A stretch of DNA of 21,258 nucleotides from Halovenus sp. (GTDB lineage: Archaea > Halobacteriota > Halobacteria > Halobacteriales > Haloarculaceae): positions 1 through 21,258 of the forward strand of contig PUNZ01000139.1 in the NCBI GenBank assembly GCA_003551945.1, given 5' to 3'. The translations under genes and the position numbers were made by a program. Shown one piece after another: positions 1 to 7,504 of the stretch (its first letter is position 1; each line of letters begins with the position of its first letter). The notes under the pieces were generated by a model. The model ran no database searches, was not told the origin of the DNA, and saw only the letters and a program-made list of their open reading frames with translations.

Positions 1-49
1 ACTCCCAGCAAGGGGTTCGTTCAAGTACGAGACGAGCGTACCAATCCAT

Positions 50-286
50 ATGTGCGCAAAATTCACACTGATTGAGCCACACATCCACAACCTTCAGTTC
101 GAGCCGTCGGTGACCATTGGAGATGAAAACGAGGTGGACGAAGGGACGAAAGGGGAAGAATCGACAGGAAAGAGTAAAGCAAAGATGGCGGTACAAGGAT
201 TCCTGACCTTTCTAGTCATGTTTGCTGTGCTCTGGGCTATTTTCTCACGAATAACTGGTACTGAAGACAACGATATAGACAACTAA
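50..286 (+). CDS. Small single-span membrane protein, haloarchaeal, function unknown
   Basis: A 78-residue protein. Residues 1-22 form a short soluble head (LIEPHIHNLQFEPS), followed by a very acidic, charged linker at about 25-45. One hydrophobic segment spans about 47-66 (from MAVQGFL to WAIFS), and the tail is short and acidic. This head-linker-single-helix pattern resembles small haloarchaeal membrane proteins I have seen annotated as hypothetical. No catalytic motif is visible. The ATG at 50 is the only start that keeps the IEPHIH head. The gene is convergent with the serine acetyltransferase gene, 20 nt apart. Only 49 bases of upstream sequence are present, so its promoter or an upstream partner may lie outside the window. 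Being a real gene is likely because of the clean soluble/acidic/hydrophobic organisation; its role is unknown. Confidence 0.7.
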   Translation: MCAKFTLIEPHIHNLQFEPSVTIGDENEVDEGTKGEESTGKSKAKMAVQGFLTFLVMFAVLWAIFSRITGTEDNDIDN

Positions 287-306
287 CGAGGACCAGCCCA
301 GTAGTA

Positions 307-1179
307 TCAATCGTCGAATGATTTACGCTCCAGTTCAGGATGGTTCGTAAATACTTTGGTGTGGTCCGGGACATCTTCGGTCACCCATGAGTTAGCCTCA
401 ATACTGACATGGTCACCGATAGAGATTGGGCCGAGGACCTTGCTTCCCGCCCCGATGACGACGTTATTGCCGATGTCTGGATGACGCTTGTAATCCTTTT
501 TGAGCGCCCGTTCGTCGTCTTCCTGTTCCTCAAAGTGTAACGCACCGAGCGTCACTTCCTGATAGAGTCTGACCCAGTTCCCAATGGTCGCTGTTTCGCC
601 GATGACGACGCCGCTTCCATGGTCAATAAAGAAGTACTCACCAATCTCTGCACCAGGGTGAATATCAATACCCGTGGTCGATTTTGCAGCCTCAGTCAAC
701 TCACGCGCATACACTGGCTGTCCGTCAGTATACAGCCTGTGAGCAACCCGATGAACCATCATTGCCTGTAAGCCGGGATACGCACGAATAATTTCGATAT
801 AACTCTTTGCAGCAGGGTCACCCTTGTAGGCCGCAATGACATCCTTTTTTAATAGCTCGCGAATCTCAGGGAGTGCATTGAGTACCTTCGTGACCGTTCC
901 CGCCATACAAGAAGGAGAGTATGGCTGAATGCCTTTACAAAAGAGTTCGCCCAACTCGTTTATCTCTGCAAGAATCGCTTCCTTGTCCCCGACTAACTCG
1001 TCTGCGTTCCAGCAGGCAGGAAAGAGCAATCGACGGAGGGAATCGACTTCTTTGATAACTCCCTGACGCTCGGGGAAACCAGGTGATTTACACGTTTGAA
1101 AGGACTCCTCGTCGGTCCGATATGACTCCAACAACGCGGTGTGTGCCGTCCCCGTATACGTATAGTCCATACCACTCAT
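307..1179 (-). CDS. cysE: Serine O-acetyltransferase (CysE/SAT family)
   Basis: Transfers an acetyl group from acetyl-CoA to L-serine, giving O-acetylserine for cysteine synthesis in the cytoplasm. The 290-residue protein has an alpha-helical N-terminal region (to about 165) containing the DVIAAYKGDPAAKSYIEII stretch typical of the family. A left-handed beta-helix of hexapeptide repeats follows from about 170 to 275. The catalytic pair is visible: Asp172 in GIDIHPGA and His187 in FIDHGSG, followed by VVIGETATIG. The insertion at about 215-232 (EEQEDDERALKKDYKRHP) replaces the shorter loop of bacterial CysE. The length matches the long EpsC-like type rather than short CysE. A second ATG at 1168-1170 (Met4) sits at a better distance from the box TACTAAA on the minus strand near 1195-1200, so the true start may be three codons later. 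Cysteine synthase is not in the window. Confidence 0.9.
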   Translation of the reverse strand: MSGMDYTYTGTAHTALLESYRTDEESFQTCKSPGFPERQGVIKEVDSLRRLLFPACWNADELVGDKEAILAEINELGELFCKGIQPYSPSCMAGTVTKVLNALPEIRELLKKDVIAAYKGDPAAKSYIEIIRAYPGLQAMMVHRVAHRLYTDGQPVYARELTEAAKSTTGIDIHPGAEIGEYFFIDHGSGVVIGETATIGNWVRLYQEVTLGALHFEEQEDDERALKKDYKRHPDIGNNVVIGAGSKVLGPISIGDHVSIEANSWVTEDVPDHTKVFTNHPELERKSFDD

Positions 1180-1253
1180 ACTGGCTGCAACTGTTTAGTA
1201 GGTCACGTCTTGGACCGAAAGAGACGAAGACGAGGAGGCAGAGAGTTAGTGGC

Positions 1254-1267
1254 TGTGTCCGGACACA
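1254..1267. promoter_or_regulatory. Perfect 14-bp palindrome upstream of cysE
   Basis: TGTGTCCGGACACA is a perfect palindrome lying 75-88 nt upstream of the cysE start, in the 187-nt gap between cysE and the nitrilase-family gene. It could be a binding site for a dimeric regulator, or it may be chance. The rest of the gap is non-coding as far as I can see. Confidence 0.35.
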
Positions 1268-1315
1268 TGGCCACACATCCCGCGGCAGCCCTTGGCGACC
1301 GAGCAGCGCCAGATA

Positions 1316-1346
1316 CCGGTTCTGACGTGAAAAGCGTCCAAACCGG
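1316..1346 (-). terminator. Two-part hairpin after the nitrilase-family gene
   Basis: Outer arms CCGGTT (1316-1321) and AACCGG (1341-1346) enclose inner arms GACG (1324-1327) and CGTC (1335-1338). This makes a composite stem-loop about 20 nt past the stop codon of the minus-strand nitrilase-family gene. It may end or stabilise the SRPBCC-nitrilase transcript. There is no long T-run, so calling it a terminator is an inference. Confidence 0.3.
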
Positions 1347-1366
1347 CGAGTGAGGCTAGGGAATTA

Positions 1367-2185
1367 TCACTCATAAAGGTCCCGCTTGTCGGAAAGGGCC
1401 GGAAACTCTTCTCTAACCGCAGCAACAACTGCCGGGTCAATGTTAGCCATAATTACGGCGGAGTCCTCTCCAGCACCTGCAACTTTCGTTCCCCACGGGT
1501 CATAGATGGCAGAGCGACCAAGCAGCGTCGCGTCCGCAAACGTACCGGCCCCGTTGACAGCCCCAACATACGAGAGATTTTCAATTGCACGTGCTCGTGG
1601 AAGCACACTCCAGTGCTCAACTCTGGGATATGGCCACGCACTCGGAATCAAAAACAGCGTTGCACCCTTCTCTTGCAGTCGGCGGTAGAGTTCCGGAAAG
1701 CGCAGGTCATAACAAGTGGAAAGTCCCACAGTGATGCCTTCAAACGAAACAGTCGGAAGGTGTCTGCCGGGGGTAAGCAGCTCTGTCTCTGCTGAGTCAT
1801 ACCCAAAAAGATGCTGTTTCCGATACACGGCACGACGGCTGCCAGTTCTGTCCAGAAACACAGCAGTGTTTGCATAACCCTCGGGAGCGGGCGTTTCGAA
1901 CCCACGGGCAGTAGATTCCGCGAGGTCCTCAACGAACGTTCCCGCAAGAATCGCAATATCGTGTTCAATAGCCTGTTCGCGCAGTACCGTCACAGTCCGA
2001 CCATCAAGCGCTTCAGCGGTGTCAGCGTAGGCATCAAAGGAAAAGTACCCCACAGTAAATATCTCTGGCAAGGCAACGAGGTCAGCACCCGCTGCTGCTG
2101 CACTGTGAATTGCTTCGACAGCGTTTTCTCTGTTCTTTTCGGGGGATTTGGGTGTGATCTCAAGTTGTGCGAGTGCGAGTTTCAT
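1367..2185 (-). CDS. Carbon-nitrogen hydrolase, nitrilase superfamily (omega-amidase/carbamoylase-like)
   Basis: A cytoplasmic amidase-type hydrolase of 272 residues, the normal size for a single-domain nitrilase-superfamily enzyme. The Glu-Lys-Cys catalytic triad is plainly present: Glu41 in ALPEIF, Lys123 in YRKQHLF and Cys158 in STCYDLRFPELY. These enzymes cleave non-peptide C-N bonds in amides or carbamoyl groups. The CYDLRFPELYR context resembles the Nit2/omega-amidase and Nit1 branches, but the substrate cannot be fixed from sequence. The start at 2185 begins MKLALAQLEI, matching the first beta strand of the family. The upstream SRPBCC gene ends only 9 nt before it, so the two are very likely one transcript driven by the promoter at about 2655. 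Confidence 0.88.
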   Translation of the reverse strand: MKLALAQLEITPKSPEKNRENAVEAIHSAAAAGADLVALPEIFTVGYFSFDAYADTAEALDGRTVTVLREQAIEHDIAILAGTFVEDLAESTARGFETPAPEGYANTAVFLDRTGSRRAVYRKQHLFGYDSAETELLTPGRHLPTVSFEGITVGLSTCYDLRFPELYRRLQEKGATLFLIPSAWPYPRVEHWSVLPRARAIENLSYVGAVNGAGTFADATLLGRSAIYDPWGTKVAGAGEDSAVIMANIDPAVVAAVREEFPALSDKRDLYE

Positions 2186-2194
2186 AAAACGGAG

Positions 2195-2629
2195 TCACGT
2201 CCCGTTTTGTGCCGCAAGATACTCCTGTAGAGCCCGTTCTAAGTTATCGAACTCCGTATCCATCTGGCGTTTAAAAAACCGTTCGACGCCGGGCACTTTC
2301 CCGTCAACGGTAAACCGGTTGGTAAGCGTCGTGATGCCGTCGGCTTCGACCAACGTATGCTCACCTATCACCCGCAGGACCTTCGATGTTCCCACAAATT
2401 CGACGTAGGCCGGTGGGTCACGAGTGTGCTCTTCGGTCTCAATGGCAATCGTTCGGTCAACGAGTGGAAGAGGAAGCGAAACGTGCCAGACGTGTGTTCC
2501 ATCATCCCGACCTTCAAATCGATCAACGACGCTAATTGGGTTTGCGCGTCGCTCAGGGTCTGCAATAAATTCCCAGACCGTCTCCCGAGGGGCCGGTACC
2601 TCAACGACCCGCTCAACGCGGACAACCAT
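2195..2629 (-). CDS. SRPBCC superfamily protein (START/polyketide cyclase-like fold)
   Basis: A 144-residue protein with the SRPBCC hallmark order. The opening strand is VVRVERVVEVPAPRETVWEF, then comes a short helical segment with DPERRANPISVV, then a run of antiparallel strands (FEGRDDGTHVWHVSL; YVEFVGTSKVLRVIGEHTLVEA; ITTLTNRFTVDG). A long C-terminal helix (about 118-138, KRQMDTEFDNLERALQEYL) closes the family's hydrophobic cavity. Such proteins bind or occasionally transform small hydrophobic ligands; the ligand here is unknown. The ATG at 2629 is supported by an A/T-rich box 21-31 nt upstream. It is the first gene of a two-gene unit with the nitrilase-family hydrolase. Confidence 0.8.
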   Translation of the reverse strand: MVVRVERVVEVPAPRETVWEFIADPERRANPISVVDRFEGRDDGTHVWHVSLPLPLVDRTIAIETEEHTRDPPAYVEFVGTSKVLRVIGEHTLVEADGITTLTNRFTVDGKVPGVERFFKRQMDTEFDNLERALQEYLAAQNGT

Positions 2630-2650
2630 ACTGATGCTTACTAGACTGTG

Positions 2651-2660
2651 AGTAAAAACC
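2651..2660 (-). promoter_or_regulatory. TATA-like box for the SRPBCC-nitrilase unit
   Basis: On the minus strand this reads GGTTTTTACT, centred about 26 nt before the ATG at 2629. That is the spacing expected of a leaderless haloarchaeal transcript. Confidence 0.5.
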
Positions 2661-2717
2661 TCCCGTTGTCGCGGTGGGGAACATAGGTGCTACAGCCGTC
2701 AAATAACGGGGGACCGT

Positions 2718-2942
2718 TCAGGCACGGGTGACCCGCCAGGTTGTCGACCGAGCGCGACCCCATTTTTCTATTTCCACATCATCCGACTCCTCAGCTAGCT
2801 TCGGCAGGCGCGCGCCAACCTGTTTTGCGGAGAGCCCTATCTGCTCGGCAATGTTTTTTGACCGGAAGTAACTCTCACCTCCAGAAACTCGGTCTCGGAG
2901 GTGCTCCAGGATTTGCTTATCTTCTTCGCTGAGGTTGCTCAT
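2718..2942 (-). CDS. Small winged-helix DNA-binding-like protein (haloarchaeal, DUF7123-like)
   Basis: A 74-residue protein. It opens with a helix (SEEDKQILEHLRDRVSGG), then YFRSKNIAEQIGLSAKQVGARL, a helix-turn-helix with a clear recognition helix (SAKQVGARLPKLAEE). It ends in a wing-like strand pair (DVEIEKWGRARSTTWRVTRA). It resembles the conserved haloarchaeal family I recall as DUF7123; that family name is from memory. It is probably a DNA-binding regulator, but the target is unknown. The start at 2942 has an A/T-rich box (GATTAGTAC on the minus strand) about 26 nt upstream. It stands alone between the SRPBCC gene and a small membrane protein gene. Confidence 0.8.
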   Translation of the reverse strand: MSNLSEEDKQILEHLRDRVSGGESYFRSKNIAEQIGLSAKQVGARLPKLAEESDDVEIEKWGRARSTTWRVTRA

Positions 2943-3012
2943 TAGTTACTACTACGGACCCCATGTACTAATCCCTTATTTTGTCTGTGGGTCTTGCCAC
3001 GGTCGCAAAAAT

Positions 3013-3225
3013 CTACTCGTAAAGGTGAATAACTGCAACGGCAAGCCCGGCAGCGACAAGTGCAACAGTGAGTCCAACAGCAGAGAGAATCTGCATGGTA
3101 TCGCTCCCTTGCGTTTCGGAAAGGTATGCTGCTGTGGCGGTCGCGAGCGAGGCCAGCACCACAATCAGCCCGAACAGTACACTCAGGCCCGTTCCCAGGT
3201 CCGACCCCTGTTTGGTCTCAGCCAT
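3013..3225 (-). CDS. Small two-span membrane protein
   Basis: A 70-residue protein with a short polar N-terminus (MAETKQGSDLG) and two hydrophobic segments at about 12-34 (LGTGLSVLFGLIVVLASLA onward) and 45-67 (ILSAVGLTVALVAAGLAVAV). A short extracytoplasmic or cytoplasmic loop (SETQGSDTM) joins them. I believe this is one of the small haloarchaeal membrane DUF families (possibly DUF7525), but I cannot confirm that. No functional motif is visible. The promoter region contains a TATA-like box (GTTAAGTGA on the minus strand, about 26 nt upstream) flanked by a 7-bp inverted repeat. Confidence 0.72.
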   Translation of the reverse strand: MAETKQGSDLGTGLSVLFGLIVVLASLATATAAYLSETQGSDTMQILSAVGLTVALVAAGLAVAVIHLYE

Positions 3226-3235
3226 ATCTGAGGGT

Positions 3236-3266
3236 ATACCGGTTTATCACTTAACTCACCCGGTAT
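3236..3266 (-). promoter_or_regulatory. Inverted repeat straddling a TATA-like box
   Basis: ATACCGG (3236-3242) and CCGGTAT (3260-3266) are perfect 7-bp inverted arms separated by 17 nt. The gap between them contains the TATA-like box of the small membrane protein gene starting at 3225. The placement would suit a repressor that blocks TBP, but no regulator is identified. Confidence 0.35.
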
Positions 3267-3299
3267 CCGTTTGTGAAATCCACATCCGCCGGTGACTCG

Positions 3300-4334
3300 T
3301 CACTGAATAGTAATGTGGTCTGACTCTTCGTTGAGCGCTAAATTGGTTGCAATCTCCGCGTTCCGAACCGCATATTGTGCGGTCTGGTCGAGACTCACAA
3401 GCACCTCACGAACCTGGAGGAGTTCTTCGTTGCTCATCTCCGGCAGGTCATTCAGTATCTCTTGTTCACGTGTGTTAATTGCGTTAAACCGCTCTCTGAC
3501 CTCAATCGCCCCATCGTAATCCCGCTCGACAGCCGACTGAACCGCGAGCTTTGTTAGTTCGTTCACCTCATCGGTAAACTCCCTGATGCGGCGCATTGTC
3601 GGCTGGTCAATATTAAGCGCATGGCCGTTTGCCTCAAGTGCAATATCTGCGATATCTTCGGCGTTGTCAGCAGTCAGTTCCAGGTTTTTGGCAATCGAGC
3701 GGTAGCCAATCAACGGGAAACCATCGGTCAATCCCACGGACCGAGCGAGGTTCGGGTTCTGATACGCGGTGAAAATCAAGCGCAAGAGAAGCACGAAAAT
3801 TTTGTTCGCCTGCCGCTCGCGGTTGAGCGCGCGCTGGGCGAGGTCCGGATTTTGATGGGCAAGCGCTTTGATCGCTTCGTTACGCATCGTCGACCCAGTT
3901 GATTCCAGCCGTTCAAGCAGATTATCGAGCGTAAAGTCCTCCGCATCAACAGAGCAGCGAATGGCGATACTCTCTGGTGTCTCCTCGACAACTCCAAGAC
4001 CCATCAGCTGTGTTTCGGCGTTATACACGGCGTTAATGTGGGTACTCTGAAGCGTTTCACCTTCTTCGACTTCGACGTGGATAATCCGCCGACCAAGGAC
4101 ATACTGTGCAACGATGGCGCGCTCTAGCGCATCAGCAGGAAGTCCGCTAGCGTTGATAATTGCCTCGCTCTCTTCAGATTGGACAGATTCCGGAAGCACC
4201 GTAAGTGTCCCTTTACCGCCCATCCGAATGGATACCTCATCCCCTTTTTCAACATCATATGATTGAGCCCACTCCGCCGGAAGCGTCATCGCCAGAGTGG
4301 AGGGTCCAAGCCGTTGCACTTTGCGTGTTTCCAT
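3300..4334 (-). CDS. AbrB/SpoVT-type DNA-binding domain fused to PhoU-like domains
   Basis: A 344-residue protein. Residues about 1-48 (METRKVQRLGPSTLAMTLP, then a YDVEKGDEVSIR strand pair) form a SpoVT/AbrB-type swapped-hairpin DNA-binding domain. The remainder is helical and PhoU-like, with two related bundles at about 115-215 and 225-340 (for example VELTADNAEDIADIALEANG and ELTKLAVQSAVERDYDGAIE). Archaeal proteins of this design are considered phosphate-related regulators or PhoU homologues. No pst transporter gene is adjacent, so the signal here is not shown. The ATG at 4334 has the box AAGATTAAGG on the minus strand about 28 nt upstream. The preceding 137-nt gap to the NAD kinase gene shows nothing else clear. 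Confidence 0.85.
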   Translation of the reverse strand: METRKVQRLGPSTLAMTLPAEWAQSYDVEKGDEVSIRMGGKGTLTVLPESVQSEESEAIINASGLPADALERAIVAQYVLGRRIIHVEVEEGETLQSTHINAVYNAETQLMGLGVVEETPESIAIRCSVDAEDFTLDNLLERLESTGSTMRNEAIKALAHQNPDLAQRALNRERQANKIFVLLLRLIFTAYQNPNLARSVGLTDGFPLIGYRSIAKNLELTADNAEDIADIALEANGHALNIDQPTMRRIREFTDEVNELTKLAVQSAVERDYDGAIEVRERFNAINTREQEILNDLPEMSNEELLQVREVLVSLDQTAQYAVRNAEIATNLALNEESDHITIQ

Positions 4335-4471
4335 ATACCCTATTACTGCTTCGTTCGACCTTAATCTTATCCATACTTCCTAAGTTTTTGAAAAGAGTGA
4401 GTGTATTTTGTGAGTTTTACCCGTCAGTGTACTGAATAATAGGGTGGAAAAGACGATTCGAGACAATATGG

Positions 4472-5539
4472 TCACACGACCTCCATCAACCGAGTTTCAT
4501 ATCGGCCGACACGGACTCGTTGCCATCCCCGAAGCGCTTCGTCAATCGCAGCGTCACCGGTATCCACGCGAAGAACGCCAAGCGAGTCAAGCTTTCGCCG
4601 TGATGCCACAATTTCGACCGAGGACTGTTCAAGCACAGCAGGAGAAATCTGGTGATTGCCGCGCCCAAAAATAAACCCCTGTCCACCGATTGGTGTGACA
4701 ACAACGACGTTTTCGTCACCAAGTTTATCGAGAATATCCTGCTCAGCAGCATCGGAGACCAGTAACTCACCATCACGGTAGACATCAACGCCAAGTGCTG
4801 TCCCGTCAATACCAAGTTCGTCTTTGATGGTGCCGACTGTACTACCGGGACCCAGCACGTAAGTGACCCCGGGTTTCACCTCTGAGACGAAGCGGTTTGC
4901 CAACCCATCGACAGTTCCTGCGCTCATCTGTTTGCTTCCCTGACGCTGTTCCGCCACAGGAACAGTCGCAAGCGCCCGGAGTTCAGTCTGAACCGCCCCC
5001 TCACGATACGCATCCTCGTCGATATCGTTGATTTCTGCTCGTTCAGTCGAATCGTACGTGACTGCAATATGGGCAGCAGCCTCTGGCGTGACAGCGAAGA
5101 CCGACGAATAGACTTTGACGCCGGCTGGAACGCCGAGAATTGGTGTCTCATCGTCTTCTGCTGCCAGCGTTTCGGCGACGTCGACCGCCGTGCCATCACC
5201 ACCAACGAACAAAATGAGCGAAACGTCGTGTGCAAGCAACGCTCGGACACCACGCCTCGTGTCAGCGGCGGTCGTCTCTTCGTCGGCAGGTTCGGCGACA
5301 ACTGTTGGGGAAAAACCCGCTGCCTTCGCTTGCGTTTCACCCATCAACCCACCACAGGTATACACCTCGATATCAGTAGTGATATCCGCCAGTTCAATGA
5401 GCATCTCGCGGGCACGGTCAGGTGCACGCATTTCAGCGCCACGCTCCCGTGCCTCAGCCACTTTCCCGTCAGTACCTTTCAATCCAACCCGACCACCCAT
5501 CCCTGCTATTGGATTGACTACCAATCCGATTCGTTCCAT
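4472..5539 (-). CDS. ATP-NAD kinase family protein (AcoX-like)
   Basis: A 355-residue cytoplasmic protein of the diacylglycerol/NAD kinase fold. The N-terminal NPIAGMGG (9-16) and LFVGGDGTAVD (110-120) are the phosphate-binding motifs of this superfamily; the GGDG loop is the catalytic NAD/ATP site. GVPAGVKVYSSVFAVTPEAAA (136-156) is the conserved follow-on segment of the AcoX-like archaeal/bacterial subgroup. Members are annotated as ATP-NAD kinases that phosphorylate NAD to NADP, although experimental support for this subgroup is thinner than for canonical NadK. The start at 5539 opens MERIGLVVNP directly at the first beta strand, with a weak CTTTTGCC box about 26 nt upstream. The next gene in the same direction, enoyl-CoA isomerase/hydratase, ends 56 nt upstream. 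Confidence 0.85.
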   Translation of the reverse strand: MERIGLVVNPIAGMGGRVGLKGTDGKVAEARERGAEMRAPDRAREMLIELADITTDIEVYTCGGLMGETQAKAAGFSPTVVAEPADEETTAADTRRGVRALLAHDVSLILFVGGDGTAVDVAETLAAEDDETPILGVPAGVKVYSSVFAVTPEAAAHIAVTYDSTERAEINDIDEDAYREGAVQTELRALATVPVAEQRQGSKQMSAGTVDGLANRFVSEVKPGVTYVLGPGSTVGTIKDELGIDGTALGVDVYRDGELLVSDAAEQDILDKLGDENVVVVTPIGGQGFIFGRGNHQISPAVLEQSSVEIVASRRKLDSLGVLRVDTGDAAIDEALRGWQRVRVGRYETRLMEVV

Positions 5540-5595
5540 TGGACGAGGCTACGGGCGAGTAAGGCAAAAGACAACCGAACCGAAGCCACGATTGA

Positions 5596-6387
5596 TTACT
5601 CCCCGGTAAATTCCGGTGTCCGTCGCTCAACGAACGCGCTGACCCCTTCGCTGAAATCATCGGTCGGGAAGACTGTTTTCAATGCTGCAACTTCGTTTTC
5701 GATGGCCTCGTCCATCGTCCGGTTGAGTCCATGTTGCAGCAGTGATTTCGACTGTTTCAACGCGATTGTTGGACCCGAAGCAACTTGGTCGATAACACGC
5801 TGAGATTCTTGCTCAAACTGTTCGGTCGGAAAGACCTCTTGGACGAGCCCAAGGTCTGCGGACTCTTCAGCGTCAAGGATTTTGTCGCGGAAGACGAGAT
5901 TTTTCGCCGTGTTCTCACCAACAATCCTGGGGAGGAGATACGACGTTCCCGAATCAACGGAGAGGCCAATACGCTGAAAGCCAAAGCTCAACTCCGCGCG
6001 CTCGCTGGCAAGGACGATATCCGCAGCGATGGCAAGTGATGCCCCAGCACCGTAGGCAGGACCATCGACTTTTGCAATGGTCGGCACCGGACACTCATAG
6101 ACGGACTGGACCGTCCGGTTGACTGGCTCGCCAACATCCGCAATAAGCGCGTCCATATTCGCATCGGTAGAGACTGCTTCAAGCATGGACTGAATATCCC
6201 CACCCGCGCAGAAGGCTTCATTCGACCCTTGAATGACAAGACAGCGAACATCACTTTGGTCTACCTCTTCGATGGCTGCTTTGATTTGCTGTGCCATCTC
6301 AAGCGATAACGCGTTGCGCATCGCGGGATTATTGAGCGTGATTGTTGCCGTTTCGTCAGCCACATCGAACCGCAGTTGCTCACCCAT
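5596..6387 (-). CDS. Enoyl-CoA isomerase/hydratase (crotonase superfamily, PaaG-like active site)
   Basis: Crotonase-fold enzyme, 263 residues from the chosen start. The oxyanion-hole segments are visible: EAFCAGGDIQSM (58-69) and VDGPAYGAGASLAIAADI (108-125). The active-site stretch SFGFQRIGLSVDSGTSYLLP (134-153) has an Arg where true hydratases carry the first catalytic Glu (QPE). It keeps Asp145 in the VDSG motif, the catalytic acid position of PaaG-type isomerases. So double-bond isomerisation of an enoyl-CoA is more likely than hydration, though the substrate is unknown. The longer reading frame back to 6408 is rejected: the ATG at 6387 gives the standard N-terminus (GEQLRFDVADETATITLN), and CCTTTTATTC at 6411-6420 then lies at TATA spacing. 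Confidence 0.87.
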   Translation of the reverse strand: MGEQLRFDVADETATITLNNPAMRNALSLEMAQQIKAAIEEVDQSDVRCLVIQGSNEAFCAGGDIQSMLEAVSTDANMDALIADVGEPVNRTVQSVYECPVPTIAKVDGPAYGAGASLAIAADIVLASERAELSFGFQRIGLSVDSGTSYLLPRIVGENTAKNLVFRDKILDAEESADLGLVQEVFPTEQFEQESQRVIDQVASGPTIALKQSKSLLQHGLNRTMDEAIENEVAALKTVFPTDDFSEGVSAFVERRTPEFTGE

Positions 6388-6410
6388 ACCCGCCCACATG
6401 ACTAGCATCG

Positions 6411-6420
6411 GAATAAAAGG
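6411..6420 (-). promoter_or_regulatory. TATA-like box fixing the start of the crotonase gene
   Basis: The minus strand reads CCTTTTATTC, centred about 28 nt before the ATG at 6387. It would be only a few bases from the alternative ATG at 6408, so it argues for the shorter protein. Confidence 0.6.
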
Positions 6421-6466
6421 TCCGTTTGTTGGGAGGTCTGGCCGCGACCCACAGTGAAAGGCTAGC

Positions 6467-7501
6467 TCAGTACTCGCGCTCGATCAGATACTCCGCAATC
6501 TCACTGAGCAAGCGGTGGGCTTCATTGTCCGGTAAGACCTCAAGGTGCTGTTTGCCACTCTCGACAAGTTCGTGTGCCCGCTGTCTTGCGAACTCGATAC
6601 TGCCAGCCTCTTCGAGAATCTGGACCGCTTCGTCAATCTCGGCTTCAGTCACCGTTTCAACGGAGTCCGTATCAACGAGGGAATCGACATCGACACCCTG
6701 CTCGCGAGCGTGAACCGTTATCAGCGTCTGTTTATTTTCGACGAGGTCACTCCCTCGTTGCTTCCCAAGTTTTTTTGTCGGTGTTGTGAGGTCAAGCAAA
6801 TCATCCTGTATCTGGAATGCCCGACCGATATCAAGTCCGTAGCTGTGCAGCGAGTCAAACGCATCCTCATAGCCAAGGATAATCGCTGGAATGCTCGCAG
6901 CAGCCGCATACAGCACAGCCGTTTTGAGCTCGACCATTTCAAGATACTCCTCCGTGGTGATGGCAGGACGACTCTCAAATTCGATATCAAGCGACTGACC
7001 TTCACAAATCTCAGTACAGGTTGTCGCGAGCTCCGAGAGTGCGCGAACCGACTGTTCCGACGTTGCGCCGGTCTCTAGCATGTTCTCGAACGCCTTCGAA
7101 TACAGCGTATCTCCAGCAAGAATCGCCGTCGAGAGGTCATACTCTCGATGCACTGCCGGGACGCCCCGACGCATATCGTCATCATCCATGATATCGTCAT
7201 GGATCAGCGTGAACGATTGGATGATTTCGATGCTCACAGCAGCCGAAAGGACATCAATCGGTCGGCCATCCACAGCGGGAAACTCCCGGTATGGCTCAGA
7301 CCCTGGTTCGACATCTGTGAGCGCTTCGGCCGCGAGCAGCAGAATTGTCGGGCGAAGTCGCTTTCCGCCAGCCTCAAGCAGATACCGTGAGGCCTCATAC
7401 AACTTCTTGGGGTCATCAATCGGAAGGTCTTCACTGATAGCCTCGTTGACTATCTGCCGTCGTGTTTCGAGGATATCCTCGACTGTGTGCTGCTGTGCCA
7501 T
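6467..7501 (-). CDS. idsA: Isoprenyl diphosphate synthase (geranylgeranyl diphosphate synthase)
   Basis: Condenses IPP units onto allylic diphosphates to make the C20 (possibly C25) chains of archaeal membrane lipids. The 344-residue protein has all family motifs. GGKRLRP (45-51) binds IPP, the first Asp-rich motif is DDIMD at 102-106 (LIHDDIMDDDDMRRG), and the second is DDLLD at 233-237 (FQIQDDLLDLT), followed by KLGKQRGSDL. Phe98 sits five residues before the first Asp of the first motif. An aromatic residue there is typical of C20-stopping enzymes, so GGPP is the likely product. The gene starts 3 nt after the RNase J stop codon, so the two are almost certainly co-transcribed. Mevalonate kinase and isopentenyl phosphate kinase lie upstream on the same strand. 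Confidence 0.95.
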   Translation of the reverse strand: MAQQHTVEDILETRRQIVNEAISEDLPIDDPKKLYEASRYLLEAGGKRLRPTILLLAAEALTDVEPGSEPYREFPAVDGRPIDVLSAAVSIEIIQSFTLIHDDIMDDDDMRRGVPAVHREYDLSTAILAGDTLYSKAFENMLETGATSEQSVRALSELATTCTEICEGQSLDIEFESRPAITTEEYLEMVELKTAVLYAAAASIPAIILGYEDAFDSLHSYGLDIGRAFQIQDDLLDLTTPTKKLGKQRGSDLVENKQTLITVHAREQGVDVDSLVDTDSVETVTEAEIDEAVQILEEAGSIEFARQRAHELVESGKQHLEVLPDNEAHRLLSEIAEYLIEREY

Positions 7502-7504
7502 GAT

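Noticed and set aside
1180..1366. tRNA or coding sequence in the cysE upstream gap
   Set aside because: No T-loop or acceptor pairing; short frames there are basic and overlap both neighbours.
5069..5803. 244-residue plus-strand frame spanning the NAD kinase and crotonase genes
   Set aside because: Cys-, Arg- and Trp-rich, crosses two well-supported genes and has no recognisable domain.
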